Made by a program: the position numbers and the translations under genes. Positions 8,449-18,463 of a stretch of DNA of 34,988 nt are shown one piece after another (the stretch's first letter is position 1; each line of letters begins with the position of its first letter). The DNA comes from Plebeiibacterium sediminum (GTDB taxonomy: Bacteria > Bacteroidota > Bacteroidia > Bacteroidales > Marinilabiliaceae). The stretch is taken from assembly GCF_026013605.1 (NCBI RefSeq), contig NZ_JAPDPJ010000062.1, positions 1-34,988 on the forward strand. Reading direction: 5' to 3'. Under the pieces are notes generated by a model. That model did not search any database. It was not told the DNA's origin and was given only the letters and a program-made list of their open reading frames with translations.

Positions 8449-10257
8449 ATGAAAGTAACGAGCATTCGAGCCAATATTCTTTTGGCATTTGGAGGAGTTT
8501 GTATTGCTGTAATTGCGGTTTTAAGTATTGCCATTTTCACAATGGTAAGTAATACAATAACAGATGATATCAGGGATAGACAGCTGCATACATTTATTGA
8601 ATCTTCTCAAAGTGATTTAAGAAACGAGTTTGAAAATGCTATTGAAACTTCGTTAAGTCTGGCTCAGGACCCAACACTAATTAAATGGTTTGAGAATGAA
8701 GATGATGAAGTTTTAAAACAGTTATTGCTTAGCAGGTTAGATATGACAGTCAGTGGGCTTGGATATTTTACTGTGTTTGCTGTTAATGCTGCAACAAATA
8801 ACTATTGGGCTGAGGGCTTTAAAAAGCTGGATACAGTTTCTGAATCAGATCCGGACGATAGTTGGTTTTTTGATTCCATGAATTCAGGGAAAAAGATTCT
8901 GACCAATTTTGATTATAATAAAAATCTGGACCAAACCGGGTTGTTTATTAATGTTTTAATTGGAGATCCATCTAATCCATCAGGTGTTGCGGGTGTGGGA
9001 CTTAATCCCACTAAATTGGTAAAGCAATTAAATAAAAAGAAGTATAGCGAAAATAGCTATATGTGTATTATTGATGAACTGGGGACCATAAAAATTGCTC
9101 AACGCGAAGATGATATTACCAAAGCTTTAAAAGATATTATCACAGAGGATGCCAGCGATTCAGTGCTGTCGAAAGAATCAGGTTTATTGAGCAACTACGA
9201 AATCCAGGGCAAAAAATGTGAGGTTGTGCATATGACAGTAGGTGATACCGGGCATAAAATTGTAATGATTGTTCCAACTAATGAGCTGGTTAGCCTATTG
9301 AATCCTATTCGAACGCTGACAATCGTTATCGGGTTTATTATTTTGATATTAACATTGGTGTGGGCCTTTTTTATTTCGAATAGGATGTCAAAACCAATAA
9401 TTTCGCTTAATAAAATAGCTGCTGATTTATCTGTAGGAAAACTAAATGTTGAAATTCAGGATGAATTATTATCAAAAGGTGATGAAATAGGTCAGTTTGC
9501 CAATACATTTAAGCAAATGAAGGATCGTATATCCGGTGTGATCTCTCAGGCCTTGCAAACAAGCAAATTAATAGAAACAGGAAGTTCTGAGTTAAATGCG
9601 TCAGCAAATGATCTTTCAAGCCGTTCCATGCAACAAGCAAGTTCATCAGAAGAGGTTTCTGCTTCTATGGAAGAAATGGGAGCAAATATTAGGCAGAATG
9701 CACAAAACTCAAGACAGTCGGAGCAGATTATGCAACAGGCCTTTGACGATACTTATGAAGGAAGTAAGATTATTGCTTCAGCTGTAGAGGCCATCAAAAT
9801 TATATCTGAAAAAGTAACTATTATTGAAGATATTGCTTTTCAAACGAATATTTTAGCATTAAATGCTGCAGTAGAGGCTGCCAGAGCAGGAGAGGATGGT
9901 AAAGGTTTTGCTGTGGTGGCAGCCGAAGTGCGTAAATTGGCTGAACGGAGTAAAATATCTGCCAATGAAATTAGTGAACAAGCCTTATCCACAGTAAATG
10001 TTGCAGAAAAGGCCGGAGGTATTTTTTCTAAGTTAGTTCCGGATATTCAAAAAGCATTTGAACTGGTAAAGGAAATCTCTGCATCGTCAGAAGAACAAAA
10101 CGTAGGAGCAGAGCAAGTTAATAAAGCTATTTTAGAACTTGATGCTGTATCACAAGGAAATGCTTCAGCTGCGGATCATATTTTAAATCTTACCAAATCT
10201 TTTTCAGGAGAGGTTGAGAAGTTAACTGAAGTAATTTCATTTTTTGAAACAAAATAG
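8449..10257 (+). CDS. Methyl-accepting chemotaxis protein
   Basis: This 602-residue chemoreceptor should sense a periplasmic ligand and signal to a CheA/CheW complex. Order of parts: TM1 at about 10-32; a periplasmic sensor of about 250 residues, probably Cache-like given the [10 protein letters not shown] and GVGLNP segments; TM2 at about 287-310; HAMP at about 311-365; then the coiled-coil signalling domain. Its conserved tip [20 protein letters not shown] lies at about 461-480. No che genes are in the window. It is a single gene between two metabolic operons on the opposite strand and ends at a strong shared terminator. Confidence 0.92.
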   Translation: MKVTSIRANILLAFGGVCIAVIAVLSIAIFTMVSNTITDDIRDRQLHTFIESSQSDLRNEFENAIETSLSLAQDPTLIKWFENEDDEVLKQLLLSRLDMTVSGLGYFTVFAVNAATNNYWAEGFKKLDTVSESDPDDSWFFDSMNSGKKILTNFDYNKNLDQTGLFINVLIGDPSNPSGVAGVGLNPTKLVKQLNKKKYSENSYMCIIDELGTIKIAQREDDITKALKDIITEDASDSVLSKESGLLSNYEIQGKKCEVVHMTVGDTGHKIVMIVPTNELVSLLNPIRTLTIVIGFIILILTLVWAFFISNRMSKPIISLNKIAADLSVGKLNVEIQDELLSKGDEIGQFANTFKQMKDRISGVISQALQTSKLIETGSSELNASANDLSSRSMQQASSSEEVSASMEEMGANIRQNAQNSRQSEQIMQQAFDDTYEGSKIIASAVEAIKIISEKVTIIEDIAFQTNILALNAAVEAARAGEDGKGFAVVAAEVRKLAERSKISANEISEQALSTVNVAEKAGGIFSKLVPDIQKAFELVKEISASSEEQNVGAEQVNKAILELDAVSQGNASAADHILNLTKSFSGEVEKLTEVISFFETK

Positions 10258-10285
10258 AATAATAGGAAAACTATTTATATAATTA

Positions 10286-10327
10286 GGGGCTCAACTATAG
10301 ATATAAAGTTGAGCCCCGCTTTTTTAT
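10286..10327. terminator. Bidirectional terminator between chemoreceptor and IDI-2 genes
   Basis: A perfect 11-bp stem, GGGGCTCAACT (10286-10296) with AGTTGAGCCCC (10307-10317), has a 10-nt loop and is followed by GCTTTTTTATTT on the plus strand. It lies between convergent genes. It clearly serves the chemoreceptor gene and probably also the IDI-2 gene. Confidence 0.85.
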
Positions 10328-10345
10328 TTAGATAATGATAATTAA

Positions 10346-11332
10346 CTATTTAACTCGTAAAAAAGCTTCTGCAAGTTTCCATTTTTCAATCATTTCAGAT
10401 ATAAATAAGTCCAAATCATCCTCACTTTTTAAAGCATATTCCAAAAACAAGGATCCCATACCTATTACAGATGGTATTTTACATATTTTGTGTAAATAAA
10501 AAGCATCCAAAACTGAATAGATTCCGCCTGATATAATCACTTGTTTGCAATTAATATCAGTTTCTTCATAAATCTGATTCACCATTAATGTCATTTCATG
10601 AGCATCATGTCCAACATTAATAAAATCATCAAAAGCATGTATTGAATTCTTGTTGCGCATTTTCTCCAGTTTGGTAAAATTAGTACCACCCCAGGCTCCA
10701 AACTCAAATGCAGCAATATTTAATTTTAAAACAGCCTTAAGGCTTTCATATCCCATTCCTTGTCCAACTTCTTTTACAATTATTGGCGACTCAACCATCT
10801 CCAATAACTCAGTCAAGGTTTCAATGGGAGGCCTTTTTAATAAGTCTCCTTCGGGCTGAAAAGCCTCTTGTAGAGGATTTATATGTACAATGATCCCATC
10901 TGCATCAAGATCTTTTCTGATTTGTTGAATTTGATCAATGGAATTTTCATCCAGCATTTTTTCAATTTGAGCAATGCCAAAATTAGCATACAAAGGTTGT
11001 TTGTCGCCAATGTAAGGTCTTACACAAAAATCATTGAAGTAGTTTTTATTTTCGAGTAATGATCTGCATGACCCTAAACCCATACCCAAACCATATTTTC
11101 CTGCGGCAGTGGCTAATCTTTTATTAATGATACCAGCCATCTCTGTGCCGCCTGTCATGGAAGAAATCCAAAAAGGATAATTCATTTCTTTCCCTAAAAA
11201 AGGAAAGGGGGTAAAAGAAAAATCAGTATGTGAAGATAACATCGGTTCATAACTAAACCTGTTATCTTTTTCTGAATCTTTCACAGAAGCTTTAAACGCT
11301 AATTGTAAATGGTCTTTTTTACGATCTTCCAT
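10346..11332 (-). CDS. fni: Type 2 isopentenyl-diphosphate delta-isomerase
   Basis: This 328-residue FMN- and NADPH-dependent isomerase interconverts IPP and DMAPP and is the final step of the mevalonate route. Family landmarks are RKKDH (4-8), SSMTGG (57-62), the active-site run HINPLQEAFQPEGD (150-163) with the Gln and Glu thought to act in proton transfer, VKEVGQGM, GAWGGTNF, ISGG and GMGS for FMN phosphate binding. It lies 183 bp downstream of the acyl-CoA dehydrogenase gene in the same direction, joining isoprenoid and leucine genes in one directional block. A weak inverted repeat (TGCCGAT / ATCGGCA) in that gap could reduce read-through. Confidence 0.93.
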   Translation of the reverse strand: MEDRKKDHLQLAFKASVKDSEKDNRFSYEPMLSSHTDFSFTPFPFLGKEMNYPFWISSMTGGTEMAGIINKRLATAAGKYGLGMGLGSCRSLLENKNYFNDFCVRPYIGDKQPLYANFGIAQIEKMLDENSIDQIQQIRKDLDADGIIVHINPLQEAFQPEGDLLKRPPIETLTELLEMVESPIIVKEVGQGMGYESLKAVLKLNIAAFEFGAWGGTNFTKLEKMRNKNSIHAFDDFINVGHDAHEMTLMVNQIYEETDINCKQVIISGGIYSVLDAFYLHKICKIPSVIGMGSLFLEYALKSEDDLDLFISEMIEKWKLAEAFLRVK

Positions 11333-11515
11333 GTAGCAAAAAAAGAAAAGTTTGTTGAGAAATACAATGGTTACTTCATCTTAAATAGCTGAAATAACCG
11401 TGTATATTTTAATTTTAGAATTAATACCGTGAAAAGTGATTGAAATATAGTAATGCCGATAAGTTAAAGGAAATTACAATAACAAATCGGCACTACCTTA
11501 ATAAAGAGAAAATTT

Positions 11516-12661
11516 TTAGATACCTAAATTTCTTGAAATGACCATTTTTAGAATTTCGGTAGTTCCTTCACCAATTCTTAAAATCCTGTGGTCTCTGTAA
11601 AATCGTTCAATATCACTTGATTTAAATAAGCCTGCACCTCCAAATATTTGAATAGCCTCATCAGAAACTTCACCGGCAATTTCACTACAATATAGTTTGG
11701 CCATGGCGGCTTCTTTGCTGTATTCTATATGGTTATCTTTTAACCAGCATGCTTTATATAGCATATTTCGGGCTAGCTCTATTTTTAAATCCATATCTGC
11801 TAACTTAAATTGTATGGCCTGAAACGATGAGATAGACTTACCAAACTGTTTTCGGTTTTTAGCATATTCAAGAGCCATTTCAAAAGCCCCCTGAGCTAAA
11901 CCAAGTCCCATTGCGGCAATTGAAAGTCTGCCTGAATCCAGTGTTTTTAGCATTTGAGACAAGCCCTTGTCTTTTGCTCCCAATATATCCTGATCTGAAA
12001 CCATGCATTTGTCCAGCTGAATTTCAGCTGTATCAGAAGCTCTCCACATCATTTTGCCTAAAGTACGTTTTGCTGAAAAGCCAGGTGTGTTTTTATCAAC
12101 CAAAAAGGTTGTATAGGTGGGCTTGTCATTTTTAACACCTGTTTTTGCCAGTACTGTAATACCCGCCATTAATTCATTACTGCCATTGGTAATATATCTT
12201 TTATCTCCCGATATTTCCCAACCTTCATCAGTCTTTGATGCAACAGTATCAACGCCTCTGGCGTCAGAACCTGCATTTTCTTCTGTCAAACCAAAAGCCC
12301 ATAATTTATTGCCATTCAGTAAATTCGGTAGTAATTGTTTTTTTTGTTCTTCTGTTCCAAAGTTATAGATAGGGGCTACACCAAGAGAGTTGTGTGCTGC
12401 CATAGTAACTGCCTGTGAACCATCAATACGTGATAACTCTTCAACAGCAATAATGTAAGATAAGGTATCCAGACCTTGTCCACCATATGCTTTAGGAATA
12501 TCAATACCGTATAAACCAGCTTTTCCCATTTTTTGAGCCAACTCAACGGAAAAAGTCTCATTCTCATCAAGTTCTGCTACCAAGGGTTTAATTTCTGTTT
12601 CTGCAAATTGTCTAACTTTCTTTCTAAAAGATTCTTGTTCCTGATTATAAAATGGAGTCAT
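11516..12661 (-). CDS. Short/branched-chain acyl-CoA dehydrogenase
   Basis: This 381-residue FAD flavoenzyme oxidises an acyl-CoA to the 2,3-enoyl-CoA and passes electrons to ETF. Motifs include AFGLTEENAGSDA and RKQFGKSISSFQAIQ. The C-terminal stretch YRDHRILRIGEGTTEI places the catalytic base Glu at 365. Context with three leucine-catabolic genes suggests isovaleryl-CoA as substrate. However, true isovaleryl-CoA dehydrogenases have GAGT here and take their base from a different helix (LER in the enzyme; DSGR in this protein). By sequence it is of the butyryl / 2-methylbutyryl type. Its stop-to-start distance from MCC alpha is 47 bp, so it is probably in the same operon. Confidence 0.9.
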   Translation of the reverse strand: MTPFYNQEQESFRKKVRQFAETEIKPLVAELDENETFSVELAQKMGKAGLYGIDIPKAYGGQGLDTLSYIIAVEELSRIDGSQAVTMAAHNSLGVAPIYNFGTEEQKKQLLPNLLNGNKLWAFGLTEENAGSDARGVDTVASKTDEGWEISGDKRYITNGSNELMAGITVLAKTGVKNDKPTYTTFLVDKNTPGFSAKRTLGKMMWRASDTAEIQLDKCMVSDQDILGAKDKGLSQMLKTLDSGRLSIAAMGLGLAQGAFEMALEYAKNRKQFGKSISSFQAIQFKLADMDLKIELARNMLYKACWLKDNHIEYSKEAAMAKLYCSEIAGEVSDEAIQIFGGAGLFKSSDIERFYRDHRILRIGEGTTEILKMVISRNLGI

Positions 12662-12708
12662 TGTTATTCGATTAATTGTTTTTATTGTCTTGTTATTGAG
12701 CGTTGTTA

Positions 12709-14670
12709 CTATTCTGTTTCTATTAGCACCTGATTTAAACTAACATGTTCTGCCGTTTTTACATGTACTTTTTTAACTAAGGAATCTTTCCATGCCATTA
12801 AAATATTCTCTGTTTTCATGGCTTCTAACACTACCAATGGAGTACCCTTTTTTATACTTTCTCCTTCTTTCACTAATACATCAACGATGTTTCCCGGAGT
12901 AGGAGCCAACAGAGTGGTTTTATTATTGGCTTGTTCCTTAATAGATCTTTTGTTTCTTTTTGGTTTATCTGAAATGGCAATTTTTCTGCCATCATGTTGT
13001 ATGTAGAAAAGTCTGTCATCAGCTTTCAGATAATTTACCTTGTACAATACATTCTCTCTGCTAAAACTAAGATAATTGGGCTTGAACTCAATGATTCTTA
13101 ACTCAGTAGGTAAATTGTTGTTGATTTGAATAATAAATTTATCAGAAAAAATCTGAAGCAGAGATACATTTATACTATTATTTTCAATTGTAAGATGATG
13201 ATCCTGCTTATGTCGCCAATAACCTAACTTATTTTCTGATTGAATTTTATTCTTGATAATAATAAATGCAGATGCAAAAATCTTTAATTCAGTTTCAGAA
13301 ATACTATTGTTTTCTTTAAAGTCGTTTTGGTTATTAGTTACAAATGAGGTAGAATATTCTCCCTCAACGAATTTATGATGATTCAAAATATACAGGATGA
13401 TATCTTTATTCGTCTCTATTCCAAAGAGTGTATATTCCTTTAAAAATGACTTTAAAATACTAATGGCTTCATCTCTGTTCTGACCTTTTGCAATTACTTT
13501 TTTCAGCAGAGAATCAAAATGGGTATGAATTTCCTCGTAATCACGAACACCATTATCTACTCTGATTTGCGGTATTTTAGGTATGTGTAAACCCTTTATT
13601 GTACCATGCGAAGGCAAATAATTGTTTTCAGGATCCTCAGCGTATAGTCGAACTTCAATAGCATGGTCATTTACCGTAATTTCATCTTGTTTCAGGTTAA
13701 GATGTTGCCCCATAGAAATACGCAATTGCTGTTCAACTATATCAATCCCTGTAATTTCTTCAGTTATGGTATGTTCCACCTGAATACGGGTGTTCATTTC
13801 CAGAAAGTAATGTTGCTGATCAGGTGCCAGAATAAATTCTATAGTTCCGGCATTTGTATATGCAATACTTCTAGCAATTGTTAGTGCATCCTTTAAAATA
13901 TTTGATCTTATTTCTTCAGATAAGTTAGGAGCAGGAGCTTCTTCTATAATTTTTTGATGTCGGCGTTGTATTGAACAGTCCCGTTCGTATAGATGAACCA
14001 GATTACCATGTTCATCGGCTAAAATCTGAACTTCAATATGTCGGGGATTCTCAATGTATTGCTCCACATAAATTGAATCATTACCAAAATATCTTTGAGC
14101 TTCATCAGATGCTTTTTTTATGGAATCCTGTAAATCTTCAATTTTATATACAACCCGCATTCCTTTTCCACCACCACCTGCAGCAGCTTTAATCATTAAT
14201 GGAAACTTCAGGTTTTTGGCTTCTTCTATTATAGATTCAATATTTCCAGTCAGTTTTTTTAATAGCGGAATGTTATTCTTTGAAGCTATTTTATTGGCTT
14301 CTTCCTTATTACCCATTTGCTTTATAACTTGAGCTGACGGACCAATAAATTGAATCGCATTTATTTCGCACAGTTGCGCAAAATCGCCATTTTCCGATAG
14401 AAAACCATATCCGGGATGAATCGCATCAGCAAAATACTCTTTGGCAATTGAAATGATCAAATCCTGATTTAAGTAGGTCTCCTGTAATGTATTGCCAGGC
14501 ATTAAAACGCCAACATCTGCCTTTTTAACATGAAGTGCATTTTTTTCAAGCTCAGTGTATATGGCAATGCACTCAATACCCATTTTGTGAGCTGATTTTA
14601 TAATGCGCACAGCAATTTCACCTCTGTTGGCTATTAAAATTCTATTATATTGTTGGTACATTTTTTTCAT
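12709..14670 (-). CDS. 3-methylcrotonyl-CoA carboxylase alpha (biotin-carrying) subunit
   Basis: This protein of about 653 residues joins an N-terminal biotin carboxylase with a C-terminal biotin carrier domain. It carboxylates biotin at the cost of ATP. The domain starts RILIANRGEIAVRI, followed by the ATP-grasp loop AAAGGGGKGM and MNTRIQVEHTITEEITG. The biotin-accepting Lys is about 619 in LEAMKTEN, with 34 residues after it. Length matches LiuD/MccA. An ATG or ATG-like start at 14661 would also work. The frame is open to 14742, but that part overlaps the hydratase gene and has no homology. The start overlaps the hydratase stop by about 26 bp, indicating translational coupling. The partner is the beta subunit at 15550. 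Confidence 0.88.
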   Translation of the reverse strand: MKKMYQQYNRILIANRGEIAVRIIKSAHKMGIECIAIYTELEKNALHVKKADVGVLMPGNTLQETYLNQDLIISIAKEYFADAIHPGYGFLSENGDFAQLCEINAIQFIGPSAQVIKQMGNKEEANKIASKNNIPLLKKLTGNIESIIEEAKNLKFPLMIKAAAGGGGKGMRVVYKIEDLQDSIKKASDEAQRYFGNDSIYVEQYIENPRHIEVQILADEHGNLVHLYERDCSIQRRHQKIIEEAPAPNLSEEIRSNILKDALTIARSIAYTNAGTIEFILAPDQQHYFLEMNTRIQVEHTITEEITGIDIVEQQLRISMGQHLNLKQDEITVNDHAIEVRLYAEDPENNYLPSHGTIKGLHIPKIPQIRVDNGVRDYEEIHTHFDSLLKKVIAKGQNRDEAISILKSFLKEYTLFGIETNKDIILYILNHHKFVEGEYSTSFVTNNQNDFKENNSISETELKIFASAFIIIKNKIQSENKLGYWRHKQDHHLTIENNSINVSLLQIFSDKFIIQINNNLPTELRIIEFKPNYLSFSRENVLYKVNYLKADDRLFYIQHDGRKIAISDKPKRNKRSIKEQANNKTTLLAPTPGNIVDVLVKEGESIKKGTPLVVLEAMKTENILMAWKDSLVKKVHVKTAEHVSLNQVLIETE

Positions 14671-15445
14671 TATTCCACTCAGGTTTTCTTTTTTGTAAAA
14701 AAGCAGTAACTCCTTCTTGACCCTCTTTAGATGTGCGTGCACTTGCTATCATTCTGGCACAATAAAGTAACGTTGTTTCGTCTTCATTGTTTTCCTCGAG
14801 TTTTTGAATTAAAGCTTTCGTTTGTATTAAGGCATCCGGAGCACCTTTGGAAATGTTTTTAGCTATTCTAATTGTTTCTTCTCTGATATTTCCGTTTTTT
14901 GAAATAAAATGAACCAGGCCTTCATTTTGAGCCTCTTGTGCCGAAAATGATTCAGGCATTAAAAGTCTTTTTCTGGTATTACTGTTACCCATTTTTTTTA
15001 GGATGTACGGAGAAATAGTAGCCGGAATCAGTCCCAATTGAACCTCTGGAAAACCAAATCGTGAATTTTCCTCGCAGATTACGATATCACTACATGCAAT
15101 GATGCCTACAGCACCTCCAAAAGCTGAATTTTGGACTTCGCAAACAACTGGTGTAGGAAAATTGTATATGTGATGATACAGGGCGTTAAAAAGCTTCGCA
15201 TCATGTATGTTTTGTGTTTTGTTTTGATGAATGCCTTGTTGCATCCATTCCAAATCAGCACCTGAACAAAAGAAGTTCTCACTACCATGAATTACTAAAA
15301 CCTTAAAAGATCGGTTGCTCATGTTTTCTTTCAGAACCTTCAGAATCTCCTGGATCATTTCTTTGTTTAAGGCATTCCTTTTCTCAGGTCTGTTCAGCTC
15401 TAAATATGCAATTTGATTTTTGATACTAAAGTTGATCGTCTTCAT
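14645..15445 (-). CDS. 3-methylglutaconyl-CoA hydratase (LiuC/AUH type)
   Basis: This 266-residue crotonase-fold enzyme hydrates 3-methylglutaconyl-CoA to HMG-CoA. FCSGADLEWMQ (59-69) forms the first oxyanion-hole element and SAFGGAVGIIACSD (107-120) the second, with E134 in FPEVQLGL as likely catalytic Glu. ADLEWMQ and the following D-A-K-L run resemble LiuC and human AUH more than general enoyl-CoA hydratases, and the position between the two MCC subunit genes supports this. The gene overlaps the start of the alpha subunit gene. Its product, HMG-CoA, is the substrate of the reductase encoded 7 kb away. Confidence 0.88.
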   Translation of the reverse strand: MKTINFSIKNQIAYLELNRPEKRNALNKEMIQEILKVLKENMSNRSFKVLVIHGSENFFCSGADLEWMQQGIHQNKTQNIHDAKLFNALYHHIYNFPTPVVCEVQNSAFGGAVGIIACSDIVICEENSRFGFPEVQLGLIPATISPYILKKMGNSNTRKRLLMPESFSAQEAQNEGLVHFISKNGNIREETIRIAKNISKGAPDALIQTKALIQKLEENNEDETTLLYCARMIASARTSKEGQEGVTAFLQKRKPEWNNEKNVPTI

Positions 15446-15549
15446 GCTGGTTTAGTGTTTTATTTTTAACATAGATAGATATTGCTTTGAAATATTGTAT
15501 TGAATCAATATTAAAGTACAATTAAGATGTTTTTCTTTACCAGAACATT

Positions 15550-17136
15550 TTACATTCTGAATACACCATAATCACCTTTTTCATTTGATTGGTTTTGAGC
15601 TATACTTAATCCAATTGATAAAACCATTCTGGTATCTGCCGGATCAATAATACCATCGTCCCAAAGTCTGCTTGTGGCATAATAGGGTGAAGCCTCCTTA
15701 TTAAAATTATCCATAATACTTTGTCTCATCTTTTCTAAGGCCTCCTTAGGTGTTGTTTTACCAATTTTAGCTTCCTGATCTTTTTTTATTGTAGTAAGCA
15801 CATCTGCAGCCTGTTGCGGTCCCATCACCGAAATACTAGCTGATGGCCAGGAAAACAAAAGTCTTGGATTAAAGGCACGGCCTCCCATGGCATAATTTCC
15901 GGCACCATAACTACCTCCAATAATAATGGTGAAAAATGGTACTTTGGTGTTGGCCAATGCATTTACCATTTTGGCGCCGTCTTTTGCAATTCCTTTTTGC
16001 TCGTAATCTTTGCCAACCATAAATCCGGTAATATTTTGGAGAAAGATCATAGGGATATTTCTTTTATCGCACAATTGAATAAAATGTGCGCCTTTTTGTG
16101 ATGATTCGGAAAACAGAATACCATTGTTGGCTAAAATCCCCACTTTAAAACCATTGATTGATGCAAATCCTGTTACCAAAGTACTTCCATAATTGGATTT
16201 AAACTCATCAAATATCTCATCATCAATAATGTGGCGAATCAGTTTGCGTACATCTTTATTGTATTTTCCGGCTTCAGGAATCTCTTTATAGATTTCGTGT
16301 GAAGCACTTTTGTGCGATATTTGTTTGGCTTCGAGAGATTTCTTCTTAGCTGGAACATGTAAATATTTGAAAATATTGCGACAAATTTCAATGGCATGAA
16401 AATCATCATCAGCAAGATGGTCGGCCACACCTGATTGAGAAGTATGCATATCCCCACCACCTAATTCTTCGGCGCTAACTTCTTCTCCTGTAGCTGCTTT
16501 TACAAGTGGAGGTCCACCCAGGAAAATGGTTCCCTGATTTTTTACAATAATGGTCTCATCGCTCATGGCAGGAATATATGCACCGCCTGCAGTACATGAG
16601 CCCATTACAATACTAATTTGAGGAATACTTTGGGCAGATAATCGTGCCTGATTATAGAATATTCGTCCAAAATCACCTTTATCAGGAAATACATTAGCCT
16701 GTTCTGGTAAAAAAATACCTCCGGAATCTACTAAATAAATGCAGGCCAGGTTGTTTTCTAAAGCAATTTCCTGAGCTCTTAAATGTTTTTTTATTGTTTC
16801 CTTTACATAAGTACCGCCCTTAGTTGTTGCATCATTGGCAATAATCATGGTTTCCCTTCCATGTACATAGCCAATTCCGGTTATTATACCTGCAGATGGA
16901 AAATCATTATTGTATTGGTTGTAAGCCGCAAGTTGCGATAACTCTAAAAAGGGACTTTGTTCATCAAGCAATAATTCAATACGCTCATGAGCCAAAAGCT
17001 TTCCCTTACTTTTATGAAGCGCTTTCTTATCTGTATTTTGATCTGAAATTTCCTCCAGTTTTAATTTGTACCCGGCTACTTCAGCAGGAAGTCCATGACT
17101 TTTATAAAACTCGAGCTTTTCCTCTATGTTAATCAT
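15550..17136 (-). CDS. 3-methylcrotonyl-CoA carboxylase beta (carboxyltransferase) subunit
   Basis: This subunit of about 528 residues moves the carboxyl group from biotin to 3-methylcrotonyl-CoA. Long runs are characteristic of MCC rather than propionyl-CoA carboxylase: [67 protein letters not shown] and [12 protein letters not shown] second acyl-CoA site, [15 protein letters not shown], lies in the C-terminal half. I start at ATG 17136 ([11 protein letters not shown]). The frame extends seven codons further to 17157. It is the first gene of the leucine-type operon, 104 bp before the hydratase. Confidence 0.92.
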   Translation of the reverse strand: MINIEEKLEFYKSHGLPAEVAGYKLKLEEISDQNTDKKALHKSKGKLLAHERIELLLDEQSPFLELSQLAAYNQYNNDFPSAGIITGIGYVHGRETMIIANDATTKGGTYVKETIKKHLRAQEIALENNLACIYLVDSGGIFLPEQANVFPDKGDFGRIFYNQARLSAQSIPQISIVMGSCTAGGAYIPAMSDETIIVKNQGTIFLGGPPLVKAATGEEVSAEELGGGDMHTSQSGVADHLADDDFHAIEICRNIFKYLHVPAKKKSLEAKQISHKSASHEIYKEIPEAGKYNKDVRKLIRHIIDDEIFDEFKSNYGSTLVTGFASINGFKVGILANNGILFSESSQKGAHFIQLCDKRNIPMIFLQNITGFMVGKDYEQKGIAKDGAKMVNALANTKVPFFTIIIGGSYGAGNYAMGGRAFNPRLLFSWPSASISVMGPQQAADVLTTIKKDQEAKIGKTTPKEALEKMRQSIMDNFNKEASPYYATSRLWDDGIIDPADTRMVLSIGLSIAQNQSNEKGDYGVFRM

Positions 17137-17271
17137 ATAAGTATACTCTGATATCAATTACAAATTAGTAACCAACATTCAAGAATATTGTTTATTTAAA
17201 CCATAGGAGAATGGCATATTTTTTAGTTTATGCTTAGTTTAATTCTATTAATGATAAGATTCAATTTGAGA

Positions 17272-18381
17272 TTAATAAAACGCTTTTGTAATAATTTTTA
17301 GATATTTAGAAGCATTGGCAATGGAATCAGATGTATTTTTAGCTAAAGTGCTAATGTCTGAAACGTAATCAATCTTTTTGTCTGAAATATAATTAGAACT
17401 AAGTGCATTGATACCACAGAAAATAGCTACTTTTTGCTTTGTTAATGATTTGAATATTCCAGAGATTACTTTGCCTGAAAGCGTTTGGTTATCTAACTTT
17501 CCCTCTCCGGTAATGATCCAATCTGCATTGATAATATGTTTATTAAATTGGGCAATATCCTTTATCAAATCTATTCCAGATTTAAGTGTAGCGTTTAAAA
17601 ACAGAATGCAGCCAGCGCCTAATCCACCTGCTGCTCCAGCTCCTGGTATTGATTGTAAATCCTTATTAAATTGAGTGATTGCTATATGATTGAAGTTTTG
17701 CAAACCCTGATCCAATTCCTTTACGGTTTTAAGATCAGCTCCTTTTTGTGGTGCGTAGATATAAGCAGCGCCATTAGGACCGAACAAGGGATTATTTACA
17801 TCACAAGCTATATCGAACTTAACTTCTTTAAGCTTTGAATTTATGTTTGAAGAATCAATTGAGCTGATTTTTATCAAATCTTCGCCAGTGCCTTTTAAAT
17901 CCATACCATTTGAGTCCAGAAACCGAAAACCTAAGGCTTTTGCCATTCCAATACCCGCATCATTTGTTGCGCTGCCACCAATCCCTAATATAATATGTTT
18001 AGCGCCTTGATTAATAGCATCCAGAATTAATTCACCTGTACCAAAAGTGGATGTCATTAAAGGATTGAAATCATTAATATTGAGTAGTTTTAAGCCTGAC
18101 GCTTCTGCCATTTCAATAAATGCGACATTCTTTTCATTGGAGTAATAATATGAAGCCAGAACTTTATGATGCAACGGACCTGCAACTTCCACTTCTTTAA
18201 TATCACCTTTTAAATAGTAATTCAATACTTCAACAGTGCCATCACCTCCGTCGGCAAGTGGTAATTTTTTGATATCAATGTGCTTACATTTTTTCTGTAG
18301 TACGTATTCAACAATATTGCAGAATTCTATTCCACTAAGAGAACCTTTAAATTTATCCGGAGCTATTACTATTTTGGTCAT
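17272..18381 (-). CDS. Glycerate kinase (GlxK/GarK class)
   Basis: This 369-residue kinase phosphorylates D-glycerate, usually to 2-phosphoglycerate, feeding lower glycolysis. Family marks are IAPDKFKGSLSG (6-17), LPLADGGDGTVEVL, TSTFGTGELI, GIGGSATNDAGIGMAKALG, and near the end ITGEGKLDNQTLSGK. It sits 135 bp upstream of the MCC beta gene in the same direction, but I see no functional tie to leucine breakdown. Co-transcription is possible, not shown. Divergent from the PhnP-like gene. Confidence 0.93.
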   Translation of the reverse strand: MTKIVIAPDKFKGSLSGIEFCNIVEYVLQKKCKHIDIKKLPLADGGDGTVEVLNYYLKGDIKEVEVAGPLHHKVLASYYYSNEKNVAFIEMAEASGLKLLNINDFNPLMTSTFGTGELILDAINQGAKHIILGIGGSATNDAGIGMAKALGFRFLDSNGMDLKGTGEDLIKISSIDSSNINSKLKEVKFDIACDVNNPLFGPNGAAYIYAPQKGADLKTVKELDQGLQNFNHIAITQFNKDLQSIPGAGAAGGLGAGCILFLNATLKSGIDLIKDIAQFNKHIINADWIITGEGKLDNQTLSGKVISGIFKSLTKQKVAIFCGINALSSNYISDKKIDYVSDISTLAKNTSDSIANASKYLKIITKAFY

Positions 18382-18428
18382 AATAATTGTAAATATTGCA
18401 ATTTTAAATCATATCAGGCCTGTTTTTG

Positions 18429-18436
18429 TATCTTTG
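18429..18436 (+). promoter_or_regulatory. -7 box for the PhnP-like gene
   Basis: TATCTTTG matches the Bacteroidota -7 consensus exactly and would place the transcript start about 20 bp before the TTG start at 18464. No TTG lies at the right -33 distance. Confidence 0.5.
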
Positions 18437-18463
18437 AATGGTAAATAATTAAAATCATACGAG

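Noticed and set aside
8283-8540. Minus-strand open frame over the chemoreceptor start
   Set aside because: It overlaps the well-supported chemoreceptor start and upstream region, and has no recognisable protein features.
11516-12661. Firm call of isovaleryl-CoA dehydrogenase (liuA)
   Set aside because: Catalytic-site residues are those of butyryl/2-methylbutyryl-type enzymes. Only the context points to isovaleryl-CoA.
14671-14742. Longer N-terminus for MCC alpha
   Set aside because: The extra 24 residues lie inside the hydratase gene and have no counterpart in biotin carboxylases, which start just before RILIANRGE.
12709-17136. Propionyl- or acetyl-CoA carboxylase for the two carboxylase subunits
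   Set aside because: The beta subunit carries MCC-specific segments, and a methylglutaconyl-CoA hydratase gene lies between the subunits.
18382-18463. Full TTG / -7 promoter for the glycerate kinase gene
   Set aside because: No properly spaced pair exists on the minus strand in this 82-bp gap.
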